From NCBI GenBank assembly GCA_019022495.1, contig JAFEKR010000051.1:124001-188000 (forward strand): a DNA stretch of 64,000 nucleotides, written 5' to 3'. The translations under genes and the position numbers were made by a program. This stretch comes from Epichloe hybrida. Its lineage: Eukaryota; Ascomycota; Sordariomycetes; Hypocreales; Clavicipitaceae. Shown one piece after another: positions 46,155 through 56,633 of the stretch. Every line of letters starts with the position of its first letter. Position 1 is the first letter of the stretch. Below the pieces are notes generated by a model. The model was not told the origin of the DNA. It did no database searches and worked only from the letters and a program-made list of their open reading frames with translations.

Positions 46155-47162
46155 TCAGCTGCTTCGTTGTTTCTTGCCCGATGACATGTTGAACCCGAAG
46201 CCCGCTGTCTCGCGCGACCTCTTCCTATCCATCTCCTCGCGCATGATTCTCTCCGCTTCAGTCATCTTCTTCGGCTGCTCTATTCTGCTGGTCTTCTTGG
46301 ACCCGCTGGCCAGCGCGTTCTTTTTTACCTGGGAAAATACATTCTTTGTCTGCGGTTTGCCTCCGAGCTTCATCGACACGCCGCTGGCACCAGCTGATTT
46401 CGGTTCTGGCGCGCTCTTTCCCTCCGTTTGAATAGTATCAGCTGACCCTGAAGGGTCTAATGATGGCGACTCCTTCGCTTCTCCGGCAGGGTCCGATATA
46501 GTTTCGGCAACGGGCTTGGGTTTCGACCCAAACGACAATGTAATCTTTCCGCCATCTTGCCTCTTCAGCTCCCGTTCCTCGTCATTGTCTCCCCTGTCTT
46601 CGCGCGCACTCGCATTCGCTTGTGCCCGCCGAATCTGCTCCTGGATCATGCGCTGCTCAAGCTGCTCATCACCTTGATCCTGCGCCTCCTTGCGCCGGAG
46701 CGCTTCCTGGCGTTTCAAAGCCTCTGGCGAGTTGTCGATCCACGAGATGTGAATGCCCTTGTCTGTTTCTTCGACGCGGCAGATACCCTCCTTGCCGAGG
46801 TATTTAGCAAACTCGGTCAACGAGGGCCACTTGGTCGCGTTCATGTGGACATGCTCCTTGTTCGAAATGTACTCTTGGTAGAAATGGTTGATCTGGACTT
46901 GCTTTTCGCCGTGCCCCGTCTTCAGTAGCTGCAGGAAGTCTTTTAGAAAATCGTCGCTATATTGGTTGATGAATTTCTTGGGATCCTCGCCCACGACGAG
47001 CATTTGTCGGACGTGGCTCTCCGACTGCGTGTGCATTTTGAATCCATTGGCGTCACGACATTGTTTTTCGCAGACTTGGCAGAACCACCGGAGGCGCTGG
47101 AGGCCTTTGCTTTTGAGCTTGTTGGCGAGATGCTTGGTCGAGCCAACTTCTGCCTTGGGCAT
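46155..47162 (-). CDS. KIN17-like DNA/RNA-binding zinc-finger protein
   Basis: Intronless, 335 aa. The start MPKAEVGSTKHLANKLKSKG is that of eukaryotic KIN17 proteins (yeast Rts2). A C2H2 finger follows at about residues 27-51 (WFCQVCEKQCRDANGFKMHTQSESH). Then comes the winged-helix KIN17 domain (FLKDFLQLLKTGHGEKQVQINHFYQEYI, WPSLTEFAKYLGKEG, ISWID). A charged coiled region (KRQEALRRKEAQDQ) and a disordered tail complete it. The C-terminal SH3/KOW domains of animal KIN17 are missing, as in other fungi. KIN17 proteins act in DNA replication/repair and associate with spliceosomes. Divergent from YJU2. Confidence 0.93.
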   Translation of the reverse strand: MPKAEVGSTKHLANKLKSKGLQRLRWFCQVCEKQCRDANGFKMHTQSESHVRQMLVVGEDPKKFINQYSDDFLKDFLQLLKTGHGEKQVQINHFYQEYISNKEHVHMNATKWPSLTEFAKYLGKEGICRVEETDKGIHISWIDNSPEALKRQEALRRKEAQDQGDEQLEQRMIQEQIRRAQANASAREDRGDNDEERELKRQDGGKITLSFGSKPKPVAETISDPAGEAKESPSLDPSGSADTIQTEGKSAPEPKSAGASGVSMKLGGKPQTKNVFSQVKKNALASGSKKTSRIEQPKKMTEAERIMREEMDRKRSRETAGFGFNMSSGKKQRSS

Positions 47163-47575
47163 GATGGCGACGGGTGTATTCTGCGACACGAGAACTTGGC
47201 GGTGGTGGGAGTTGGGAGTTGAAGACCGAAGATGCTTGACATGCCTCTGGTGCAACTCCGTACATATTACTCCGTGTCCGTGGGTTAGCCTTGCATGCCG
47301 AACGTGGGGCTTATCTTATCACCCGCCCCGTTTGATGCAAAAAAGCATCATTGTTGTTAGCGCCGCTCTTACTCGGGCTGCTGTCCACATCGCATTGTTG
47401 CTTCGTCCGCTCTCCCCCAGTTCTGTCTGCTTCGCACATCTACATCAAATTTTGTCGTCTATTTAACACAACACCCTCCCCCTGGCGCTGCTAACCAACG
47501 CGCACGACGATTTCTGCACCGCGCGCGCGAGAAAAACACCAGACAACAAAACAAAACAAACGTAACTAGCCCACC
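47163..47575. other. Divergent promoter KIN17-like/YJU2
   Basis: 413 bp between the two start codons. It has a CAACAAAACAAAACAAAC leader before YJU2 and no separate gene. Confidence 0.5.
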
Positions 47576-48501
47576 ATGTCTGAACGTAAAGTTCTTCAGG
47601 TACGTTTCGCGCGCATTGCTCTCAAAGTCAGTCTGGCCAGGATAGGATCGCTAACCATTCTCCGCAGAAATGGTACCCCCCCGACTTCGACCCCCGAGCC
47701 TACTCCCGCCAGCGCGGCAACAAATCACAGAATAGCGGACCGCGCTTTCAGACGGTGCGAATCATGGCGCCATTCAGCATGAAGTGCACCACGTGCGGAG
47801 AGTTCATCTACAAGGGCCGGAAATTCAACTCGCAGAAGGAAACAAACACGGAGCAAAAATACCTGAACATTCAGATTTATCAGCTCCATATCAAATGCAC
47901 GCGGTGTAGTGCCGAGATTATACTGCGGACGGACCCGAAAAACAACGACTACGCCATGGTCAAGGGAGCCATACGAAACATGGAGCCGTGGAGAAATCGA
48001 GTGGCTGAAGAAGAGTCGGTTGACGAACGGCTCGATCGCCTGGAGCGAGAAGAAGCTGAGGCGGCGGGAGAAGAAGAGAAGAACGCCATGGCAGATCTGG
48101 AAGCCAAGAACGCTGATGCCAGACGCGAGATGGCTGCGGCGGACATGCTCGATGAGATTCGGCAGCGGAATGCCAGGATACATCGGTCGGAGAAGGATGG
48201 AATGGACTATGCCGATACCATGGTACGAGCCGAGGACGAGGAACGTGCCAGACAGGAGCGGGAAGATGAGGAGGCTGCCAAGAGGGCCTTTGCCGAGGCA
48301 AAAGCGAAGGTGGAAGAAGTGGCAGTGGATACAGGAACGTGTGATTTCGGTACCGACACATCTGAGGCCTCGGCAGAGTCAATGCCCGGTGGCTCCCAAA
48401 TTCCTCCACTCCCACCAGTACCTTTATTCAAGCGGGTGGTGAAGAAGAAGAAGGACCATTCCACTCTACTGGGTATCAAAAAGAAGTGCTCATTGGTCTA
48501 A
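47576..48501 (+). CDS. YJU2: YJU2 (CCDC94/CWC16): step-one splicing factor
   Basis: Yju2 joins the spliceosome for branching, the first transesterification. Exons are 47576-47599 (24 nt, MSERKVLQ) and 47668-48501, giving 285 aa. The family opening is MSERKVLxKxYPPDFDP, here reconstructed across the splice site as VLQ-KWYPPDFDPR. The CWC16 zinc-binding core has two CxxC pairs (MKCTTCGEFIYKGRKFNSQKE and LHIKCTRCSAEIILRTDPKNNDY), then GAIRNMEPW. A long Glu/Arg/Ala-rich coiled coil spans residues about 120-220. The tail is basic (FKRVVKKKKDHSTLLGIKKK). The N-terminal MSERKVL form marks CCDC94/Yju2 rather than the Saf4/CCDC130 paralogue. Confidence 0.95.
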
Positions 48502-48886
48502 ACAGAAAGAAACAAGTGGATGTGGAGTAGAGGCCAATAGTTGCCAGGTTTCTGTTGACGTACATCCGGAGACGTGATACCTATGACAAGAGATTGATGG
48601 ACATTTTTTATCACGGATTCACTAGTTCTTCGCCGTTGGTCAATGTATCATGGCGAAAGTTGAAAATTAATAATTCATGTACCCATCCATGCGCCGTCAT
48701 TTAATCCCGAATACATCACTCCTTTACACAGTGCAGACAAACTCCCTTATTTCTGTATTCGCTACCCATGATTGATGGAACTGAAATTCTGTTGATAATC
48801 TCAAAACGCCGCCGTGTGTGATATGTCGTGATTGGGAGGCTCATCAAGAGCCGCCTGCGTATGTCACCGCAGATTCATCAGCTTGA
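48502..48886. other. Intergenic region after YJU2
   Basis: 3' sequence of YJU2 and of the small convergent gene. No gene is seen. Confidence 0.5.
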
Positions 48887-49093
48887 CTAAAAATCGCGCG
48901 ACATGTTGCCGTTGGTCAGAGAGCTGCGCGTCGAGGAAGTGCTGCTTGTACTTGAGCGTGTGGGCGCAGAGCCGTTGGCCTCCATCTGTCGCTTGGTGTG
49001 GTCGTGCATGAACTGGGAGTAGCTTGTCAGGCTTCGTGGGGGAGGAGGCGAGACGGGCAAGGCGATGGTGTACGAGTCTTGCGCGGTAGGCAT
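48887..49093 (-). CDS. Small unidentified protein, 68 aa
   Basis: An ATG at 49093 opens a frame of 68 residues starting MPTAQDSYTIALPVSPPPPR, then LTSYSQFMHDHTKRQMEANG and a Ser/Thr-rich tail. A short folded-looking segment between two disordered ones, ordinary codon use and a clean ATG make it more gene-like than other short frames nearby. I do not recognise a family. The start is about 50 bp downstream of homopolymer-rich sequence that could be its 5' UTR. Confidence 0.5.
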   Translation of the reverse strand: MPTAQDSYTIALPVSPPPPRSLTSYSQFMHDHTKRQMEANGSAPTRSSTSSTSSTRSSLTNGNMSRDF

Positions 49094-51138
49094 TTTTGGG
49101 ATTTTTTTTTTGGCGGAGATGGAGTGGTAGTTGTGGTGGGTTTGATGGAGGTGCTTTGAAGATGAGATTGTACGGAGGACGGAGTAGTGCGACGGAGAGA
49201 CTTGATTGTTAACTTTTTTTTTTTCTTCCGAAGTGATAGGGAGAATGCCCGGGCGGCTTGGCTGATGAGGAAGCGGATAAGGGTGAACGGAAACACGGTA
49301 GGGTGGATTTTAAGGGTCTTTATAAAGTCGTCAGGAAGGGACCGCTTCGGGTCTGGGTCGGTCGTGGCTCCCCGTCTTCAGGGCCCAGACTCGAAATGGG
49401 GCGGGGATCGCCAGAGGGGGGGGATCCAGTTGCTGGCTGGTGGGAGGGGGGGGGGGCTGGGGTGGCGTCACGACAAAACAAAGCCCCCTTGACCCCGTGT
49501 TGGTCCATCAGCCCATCAGCATCTGCAGCCGAGTGGACCGGGCTTTTTTTTGCAGGACACCCGTATTAACTCGACCTCTAATTGACACGCAAGGAAGGAA
49601 AAAAAAAGAATTAAAAAAAAACCATTCATGTCGCCGCACGAACAGCGAAAGTCATCCTATTTCCTTGTCACGGTTGAAGAGAAATGCGGATCGTGGTCAA
49701 CAAATGCGATACTTGGCCTGCCCAGTGACGGAACTACGAGGTGGCTCGCCCGACACAAAACACACCACTGATGACACCACCCACAAAGCCTTCTTGACAA
49801 GAAAGTCATGATGGAATGTCTGCTAGTCGGCCATCCCATTACAATCACAGCTTCGGCTGAACCGGACAAGTCGGGTGTGCGACCACCCCCTCGCCGTGAA
49901 CCATGATGCCATGGAACCCACTCCCCACGGGCGAAGAGGGGGACAATGACGAGCAAAAAAAAAAACGTCTTTGCCTCCGCAAAAGAAATGCCACACGGCG
50001 AAGCAGGTACCAGCGTGCGCCGTCCTCTAGTGAATTTTCTTCTAGTGTTGCAAATCCTCGCCACTTCTGAAAAAGCAGGACGCCATCGCCCCGACGACTT
50101 GAATCATTTGATCGACAATGACGCTCGCCTCGCCGTGGGCCACAGCCCAGGCCTTTTTTGGCCAAGGGTAAGGGGGGCCAAGGGTGCCCCTGGGTGGGTG
50201 GGTGCCGTCCGCGGTTCAAAGCGCAGGGTCCTACCTATGTACAGTGGGTGCACATGTATGTAAGTTCCGCGAACTGGCCAACTGGGTTTGGTTTGAACTC
50301 GACAAGTTGAGCTCGTCATTGCGAGCAAATGGCTTGCAGCAATCAGGAAGGACCCCGGCCGTGGTGTGCCTGCCTGGCAAACACACAGAAAACACACAGA
50401 AAACACACAGAAAACACACCAAAAAAACACAATGGGCAGACAGACAATCAAGTCATGCTGTGTCACAACTCCAGAGGGGTTGCACCTCTCTTGGCCACTG
50501 GGCCTGTACATACATTGTATTATTTCATGACGCATGCACTGAAAGAAGCTCAGCGCTGTCTGACCGTCGGTGCAGTCTGTCCGACGCACGCCGGGCACGT
50601 ACATAACATACACGCGCTAAATCCTGGAAGGAATGGCGGGCTCATTGCACACCATGGCATTTGGCGGCGATATCCATGGAAATGGGCCTTGTTCACCATC
50701 TTGGCACCAATTTCCCCATGCGATGCCAGTCAAACCCTTCATTGCCACAACCGGATGAGTCCCGGCTGCTTCCCTTGACCAGCGGAGACATGCAAAGTCT
50801 GAGCTTTTCGCCAGCTCTTCCGTTCCCGGATTATCGCACCATCAAATGACCGACCACCTGCACCAGCGTCGGCACCAGCGTCGGCACCATCGCAGTGGCT
50901 CCCCGTGAGACTAGACAGGCAAGTTGTCAACGTGAATCATCAACAGGAAAAGTGAGCCAAGGTGACGCGAGGTGAGGTGATGATGGCTGGAGTGCGTTTC
51001 GCCGAAACGGTGAGTGAGGTCAGTCGAGGACGGGGGATACGTCAATGGCGGGCCCATCGGCATCATCCAATGAGCGAATCTTCTCCACCCCCCCCCATCT
51101 GTCCGTGATGTCACTGGCAAAACAAGGTTCCATGTACA
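49094..51138. other. Gene-free stretch left of the MITE
   Basis: 2.0 kb with G-runs (49417-49455), A-runs, and an AAACACACAG repeat (50377-50420). No protein-like frame and no tRNA pattern stand out. Confidence 0.5.
50377..50430. repeat. (AAACACACAG)n decamer repeat
   Basis: Four to five copies, the last ones degenerate. Confidence 0.8.
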
Positions 51139-51140
51139 TA

Positions 51141-51434
51141 CAATACACCCCCTGAATTATTTTACAAATCTACATGACAGGGGTAAATGAGCCAATTAGA
51201 TGCCAGAAGGGAAATGAAGGTGACAGGGGCTAGGATTAATAGAGACCTTGAATTCTTAGTAGTTCACACCTGAAATATTGTATCTTTTCGTGGCGTTTAC
51301 CCCCTAGTTTATTTTCCTTGTAGCTCTCTAAAACAACACAGGGGTTATATTACACGTACAGCTGATCGCAGCTGTTAGCGGGGGACGAATAACCGGGGCA
51401 TGTAGATTTGTAAAATAATTCAGGGGGTGTATTG
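51141..51434. mobile_element. MITE with perfect 36-bp TIRs and TA target duplication
   Basis: 51141-51176 and 51399-51434 are exact inverted repeats (starting CAATACACCCCCTGAATTAT). They are flanked by TA on both sides (51139-51140 and 51435-51436). Total length is 294 bp with about 222 bp of non-coding interior. TA duplication and size fit a Tc1/mariner-type miniature element. The perfect TIRs suggest recent mobility, or a copy that escaped RIP. Confidence 0.88.
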
Positions 51435-51436
51435 TA

Positions 51437-54400
51437 CGCAGCCTTCCGTCCAAGACGCACCGTCTTTCGTCTTTCGTCTTTCGTGCCACCGATTCGCGGG
51501 CATGACGAAGCAACAAGGTGGCCAATGAGGCGACGGCCAGCGTCATGGGACCTCGCAGTAACAACACATGGGTGACGGGTTGCAAGTCATCGTCAGAGCC
51601 TCATTACGTAGCCTTGCATTGCACTCGCATTCATCACACCATGTTTTGGGCCCGAGATTTCTCACTTTTTTTTTTTTTTGCCCTAAAAAGACTTGTTGCG
51701 CGGCCCAAGTTATGCATCTCACCACGGACGTATGCTGCAAGAAACATCACCAACATGGTTTGCGTCTGTCGAAGCGTCCCCACAACTATTCCAGCCAGTG
51801 ACCAAGGAAAACCCCGAGATCAAGAGATTTGCCAAGCATCCTCGAGATCTCACGCCAGAGGTGAGACCAGGCGGCTCCCTGTCCCACACCATTGTGATAG
51901 CCCCCAACCACCAACACGTGCTCCCGCATCGTCTTGTTCTTGCATTCCAGATCCCAGCGAGGCCCGCAACCTTCCAAGGAAATTTCTACACACCTATTAA
52001 TGCAGGTTTTGTCTACCAATTGTGCATCTTTGACTCGAAATCCGTTTCTGTGCTGTCATGACAGATGGCGACCTGGCAAAGATTTCCGCCGGTCCCGTGA
52101 GTAAAGCAAGCACGCAACAGAACCAGGTTTCGCTTGCGAATTTTCAAATAGTTAGCTGGATCTAACTGGATGCGGAAATGTAGCTCTGCACTAAGATGGG
52201 GAGGAAGGACCTGTTAGATCCCGCTCGGTTTTTGAAAACCCCTACTGAGCGAAATTTGCGTGCCTTGCTGTCTCATCCTCCCGCGGCGCAGGGATCATGC
52301 TTGTCGAGTTGTCGTTCCGGTGTGATGTCACCTTTTGACACACTCGGGACGCTGGTTCCTGTCAATTTCACTAGTGATCGGGGACCCCTAGGTGACGTAG
52401 TGGGTGAGACTTAATGAATTGAATGATTCGTGGCAAGTTGAAGTTGATAGAACATGAAGCATTTCTCAATGATGCGACATTGCTTGTGTGCGAAACCACC
52501 GCCATTGATGAATACCCTGGATACTAGGTTTCTTTGAATACGATATATTATCAGGTTCTGACCGATTGACGTAGGTTCTTCATGGCTCCCTCAATGGTTC
52601 ACATCTTCACCACCAGTGGTGTTTTATACTGCCAAATCATTATCATGGTCCTTTTGATCCAAGAATATCGTGGCCATAGTCCACCGAGGACATCAGCCAC
52701 ATCTTCTCATTCACCACCAGTGGTGTTTTACACTGCCAAATCACTGCCTTGACCCTTTTTATCCAAGAATATCGCGGCCCTGGTCCACCGAGGACATCAG
52801 TCACATCTTCTCATTCACCACTAGTGGTGTTTTACACTGCCAAATCACTGTCTTGACCCTTTTTATCCAAGAATATTGCGGCCCTGGTCCACCGAGGACA
52901 GCAATCACATCTTCTCATTCACCACTGCTCACACCCCAGTATCCTTTCGAATCGTCTGTTGCCGCCCCTTTCATGATTCTCCGCGTCCATTAACGCGCGT
53001 CATGAAGAAGTTGGTACAGTGTCGTATTCATCGACTCATAACTAGCAAGCGGGAGTGATGGTTCCCCCGTAAAGACCCCAATAATGTTGGGTCCATGGCA
53101 TGGTCCAAGTTTGGCCGGGACGTGCCAAAGGGGGCACAGTGAAGTGTCAACGTAGCAGACGATGATTTTGTGTTCGTCTACGGCTTGTCGTTGTATCCTT
53201 CAGCAACGGGACGTGAAGTCGTGTGTTGTCCTGTTAGTGTTCTGCCGAGGTCATCGCAGCTATCGTGCTTGTATGACTGACGGGGTTGCGGTGGTGGCTT
53301 TTGGTGAAAGTCAGCAAGTATCTCGCTTTAATGTCTTGCCTGCCGGACGACCCTTCATTTTTTTTGAGCGTGAATGGCAATATGTGAGTCCTGTTGCGTT
53401 CGTCTCGCTCCCGGTATGTTGAGGCCATCCGCGACCTAGAATCATCGTATATATTAAGGAAATTAGGCTTTGCGACGTCCAGACGCATTTTCCATTTCCA
53501 CATATTCTTGATTGATCACATATCCTGCTAGTATTTTCTCACTTCAAAGCGCTTCTGATCCGTGCCATTAGTCCACGTCTGTGATGGGAAATTCGCGTGC
53601 GCCAGGCAGAGCACTGTGGTCAAGTCCAGACACCTTGACAAGCCCCAGATGTATGTATAGTAAGCCGCATGAACTTCGCCGCATATCTTGGGTTGGTATG
53701 TGATGGGAACTTGGGGCACTAGACGTGCAATTATCGGGCAGAGGAGCTTTTTATGCATGTGCTTGAAGCATGTACTTTTTTTTTGTGCTCTTGGGCCGGA
53801 CGAAGTTGGCGGCATCTCTTGCGTGCCGGAGCTGTTCTGTCCCTGTTTTCAGAGCACGTTGCGTCTATCTGGGCGCATGGGAACATGTGTCCATCGTGGC
53901 TGGGTTGGAATGCGTGGGAAACTGACTGTCCGACGCCATAGATGTAGGCTGGTGAGATCAAGATGCCAATAATGATGCTGAGCGGTGTAGTGAGGATAAG
54001 TGTTGCGACGTTCCTTGGAAAGTATATGATGGCTCAACTTGTCACCTCTGGGTTTGAGTCGTGTGTGTTTCTGGCGGCCTTTCCGTCTCGCGATTGCGGT
54101 GTTGTTGGTAATCGAATCTGGTCGTGATGATTGTGGTTGTTGATGCCAAGTCTGTGTCTTTTGGCACGACAGCCTCTTCAAAGCAAACACAGCTGTTCGC
54201 CAGGCCACTGCCATCTACACTCCCCCAGCCACTTTCTTGCGAGGCTCGTAACATAAGTATTGCGAGGATGGTTTTGAGGCCCCTCCATGGGGGCGCTATT
54301 GATTCAGTTGGACCTCTTGCCGTGATGCTAAGTGTCTCTTGCTGGTTCCTTCTGCAATAACGTGTCAGAGTAGAGTGGACATGATGACTGATATCAAGAA

Positions 54401-55435
54401 CTCTAGACGTTTTGGAGACGTTCTGGAGATGATGGGGATTTGCATGAGGGCATGGCTGTTTGAGCTTGGCTGTATAGAAGTGAGGTTGATAGATGTACGC
54501 CTCGTGCTGTAGTTGGAGAAGCGGGTGTGCATTGTGGTTAACGTAGCTGTGGAGTGTGAGGAAGCATTTGTACATCCTGAAACCATCGTCTGCTTGTAAA
54601 ACCAGCGGGTTACTCTTCTTCATCTGCGAAATGGCGGTTTTGATGAGGCTCGCTGCAGCGTCGTATGTGAAGGAGGAGTCCAGCCCATTCTTGCGCTAAC
54701 GGCTTCGTAGTGCCGGGAACAAGTTGGTGTATATGTGGGTATGTCTCCTGGTCAAGGCATAAAGAGTGATTTTTTTTTTCTTTCAACAAAAGACGTGTCT
54801 TTGAAGTATCATGGGGACATTGCTTGAATGGTGGTTCGGGCGTAAATGGCCTCTTTCCGTATTGGTTGTATTTCCGTGTTATTGTTAGGCGCGATTGCCG
54901 CAATGTATTATAGATCCGGTAAAGAGAAGAGAGACTTTAACTTTCACTTGATGCTTGTGGAGTATGCCGTGGCGTGTCAACATTGTGGGTGTGTGTTGTT
55001 GCCGATCAGACTTGTTGTTGTGAGAACTGGGGAGTAAGGCGATGGACAAGTGGGAGCAGCACGCCTTCTTATACTTTTTTTTTCTTTCGAAAAGGCGCTG
55101 AAAAGAGTGAATGCCTGACGCCTTGTGAGTTTACAGAGTCACTCGACTTGCGGAGTAATGATCCAGACGTCGTGAAACGCGTAAGTTGAAGCCAAAGAGG
55201 TACGTAATCGCCGTCATGGCTGTCAAGTCGACGGACCGTGGCAAACTTGTCTGCTGTAGTCGTGATTCAGAAATCTTCTCTTCCATTTGGAATATCTGTT
55301 CGAGGGAGAAAATGGCGGTGATCTGCGTTGGTCAGACACATGCATGTTGCTGTTCACGCCCACCTTGTGGTTCCCCCGGAACCTTCCCATGAGCTCGTCT
55401 ACGGTACGGAGCGTGGAAGTAAAGCAGACGTCCTT
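51437..55435. other. Gene-free stretch between MITE and SDR pseudogene
   Basis: 4.0 kb that contains the 104-bp minisatellite and T/A-runs. Short open frames here are Thr/His/Pro-rich or unbiased and carry no family motif, so none is called. This is the largest unexplained non-transposon interval. Confidence 0.45.
52600..52930. repeat. 104-bp minisatellite, about 3.2 copies
   Basis: Copies start at CACCACCAGTGGTG-like palindromes at 52608, 52712, 52816 and (partial) 52920, exactly 104 bp apart. Each unit continues TTTTACACTGCCAAATCA, TTTTATCCAAGAATATCG, GGTCCACCGAGGACA and CACATCTTCTCATTCAC. Confidence 0.93.
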
Positions 55436-55439
55436 GTCC

Positions 55440-56000
55440 AGCTCATGAAAATCACCATACAGGACTTGGACGAGAAGCAGTCCGGCACACGGTCCGCCTG
55501 AACGCCTCCAGGGTCATCGTTGCCTGCCGCCACGCAGAAAAAGGTGTCGCTGCAAAGCGAGTCGTCGAGCGCTCGACGAAGCGACAACGTGTCGTTGAAG
55601 TGTGGCCTCTCGATTTATGCTCCTTTGACAGCGTCAAAAGCTTTGCCGCCAGGGCATCCCAGTTGGACCGTCTGGACGTGCTCATCAACAACGCCAGCGT
55701 TGTTGGCACTCGACTGTGACATTCAATGTCTTATCAACGCTCCTGCTCACTCCCATTGTCACAGTCTCTTCTATCGGCTCATTCATGGTACGCGTATTTA
55801 TTCCTTCACAGTCTATGGACTCCACATGTTTTGCTCACTGTAACTTTCTCAGGCCACGTTTCGCGAGATCACGCCACAGATGTATTCGCACAGCTTACAA
55901 GGGTCCTCGATGTTGCTGACTGCTACAACACCTCCAAGCTGATCCAGCTGATGATGGCGCATCATTTTCAACGCAGAAAACTCTGGGTTGTGCAGGTCGA
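55440..56000 (+). pseudogene. Broken short-chain dehydrogenase/reductase
   Basis: Three consecutive pieces of an SDR fold are readable. The first starts with the cofactor-loop remnant TGLGREAVRH (55459-55490), then RLNASRVIVACRHAEKG, VWPLDLCSFDSVKSFAARAS and LDRLDVLINNASV (NNAG site), ending in a TGA at 55717. The next piece is VTFNVLSTLLLTPIVTVSSIGSF in another frame. The third, back in the first frame, contains the catalytic YxxxK as DCYNTSKLIQLMM (55915-55950). Segments between them are missing or scrambled and no start codon leads in. This indicates a decayed gene with frameshift and deletions. Confidence 0.75.
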
Positions 56001-56129
56001 ATCTGTTCAGGGGAACAGTGGCTCCTCTTGTACTTGACCCTCACTGCAGGTCTGTTGCTTTTTGCGCGAACTTGTGAGAAGGGGTCTCGAATGTTGGTGA
56101 ATCCTTCTTTTGCTGGGGATCATGACTCA

Positions 56130-56633
56130 TCAGCTTAGATCTAGTCCAGCCATCATAACCTCCAGCCTTCCTTCCTCGCAGTCACCGACTTTGCACCCCT
56201 CGCATAGTTCCGATCTGTGCGGCTTGCCTTTCTTACCGCCGTAGGGTGGTGGTTTCACGTCGACATCAGACCACTTTTTCAAGCGGTAACTGACTCGCTC
56301 TGCATAGGACTCGGCGTCCAACTTGGGGCGACTCAAAGAATTGCATTGTTGACATCTTTGGTGATAGATCCTTGCGTTGTATCTACCACCGGCGTACATG
56401 CGAATGCGGATCGCAATCTTCTTGCTGAACCATCCGTTGGAGCTACATGAAGCCTTGTGGCATACGAATTGACCCATGACACATGTGGAATACCATTCGA
56501 TGGCGGTTTCATTATCATCAACGGGGTGAAATGCGAGGCTGAGGTCGTTTTCTTTCAGAAACGTTTCAACGCGGCCGTGCAGGTCTGGATACAGGGAACA
56601 GCTCTTGGCTGTCTTTTTTCTCCTGGATGCCAT
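56130..56633 (-). CDS. 3CxxC-type zinc-finger protein
   Basis: Intronless, 167 aa. The zf-3CxxC pattern is clear: GQFVCHKASCSSNGWFSKKIAIRIRMY, then YNARIYHQRCQQCNSLSRPKLD, SYAERVSYRLKKW and HRSELCEGCKVGDCEEG. In these proteins three CxxC-like pairs bind zinc. Many fungal members resemble the zinc domain of receptor-transporting proteins and have no known role. The gene is isolated in repeat-rich DNA beside a decayed SDR gene, with a 5-Lys/Arg start (MASRRKKTAKS). No signal peptide. Confidence 0.85.
   Translation of the reverse strand: MASRRKKTAKSCSLYPDLHGRVETFLKENDLSLAFHPVDDNETAIEWYSTCVMGQFVCHKASCSSNGWFSKKIAIRIRMYAGGRYNARIYHQRCQQCNSLSRPKLDAESYAERVSYRLKKWSDVDVKPPPYGGKKGKPHRSELCEGCKVGDCEEGRLEVMMAGLDLS

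Noticed and set aside
52600..52930. CRISPR-like repeat array
   Set aside because: Repeat units are contiguous with no unique spacers, and the genome is eukaryotic. It is a minisatellite.
54042..54623. 193-residue open frame on the minus strand
   Set aside because: Unbiased composition with His/Thr/Gln-rich low complexity, no domain and no conserved motif; most likely a chance frame.
54846..55037. 63-residue frame with a hydrophobic start resembling a signal peptide
   Set aside because: Very short, no cysteine pattern or conserved motif strong enough to support a secreted protein, and no gene context.
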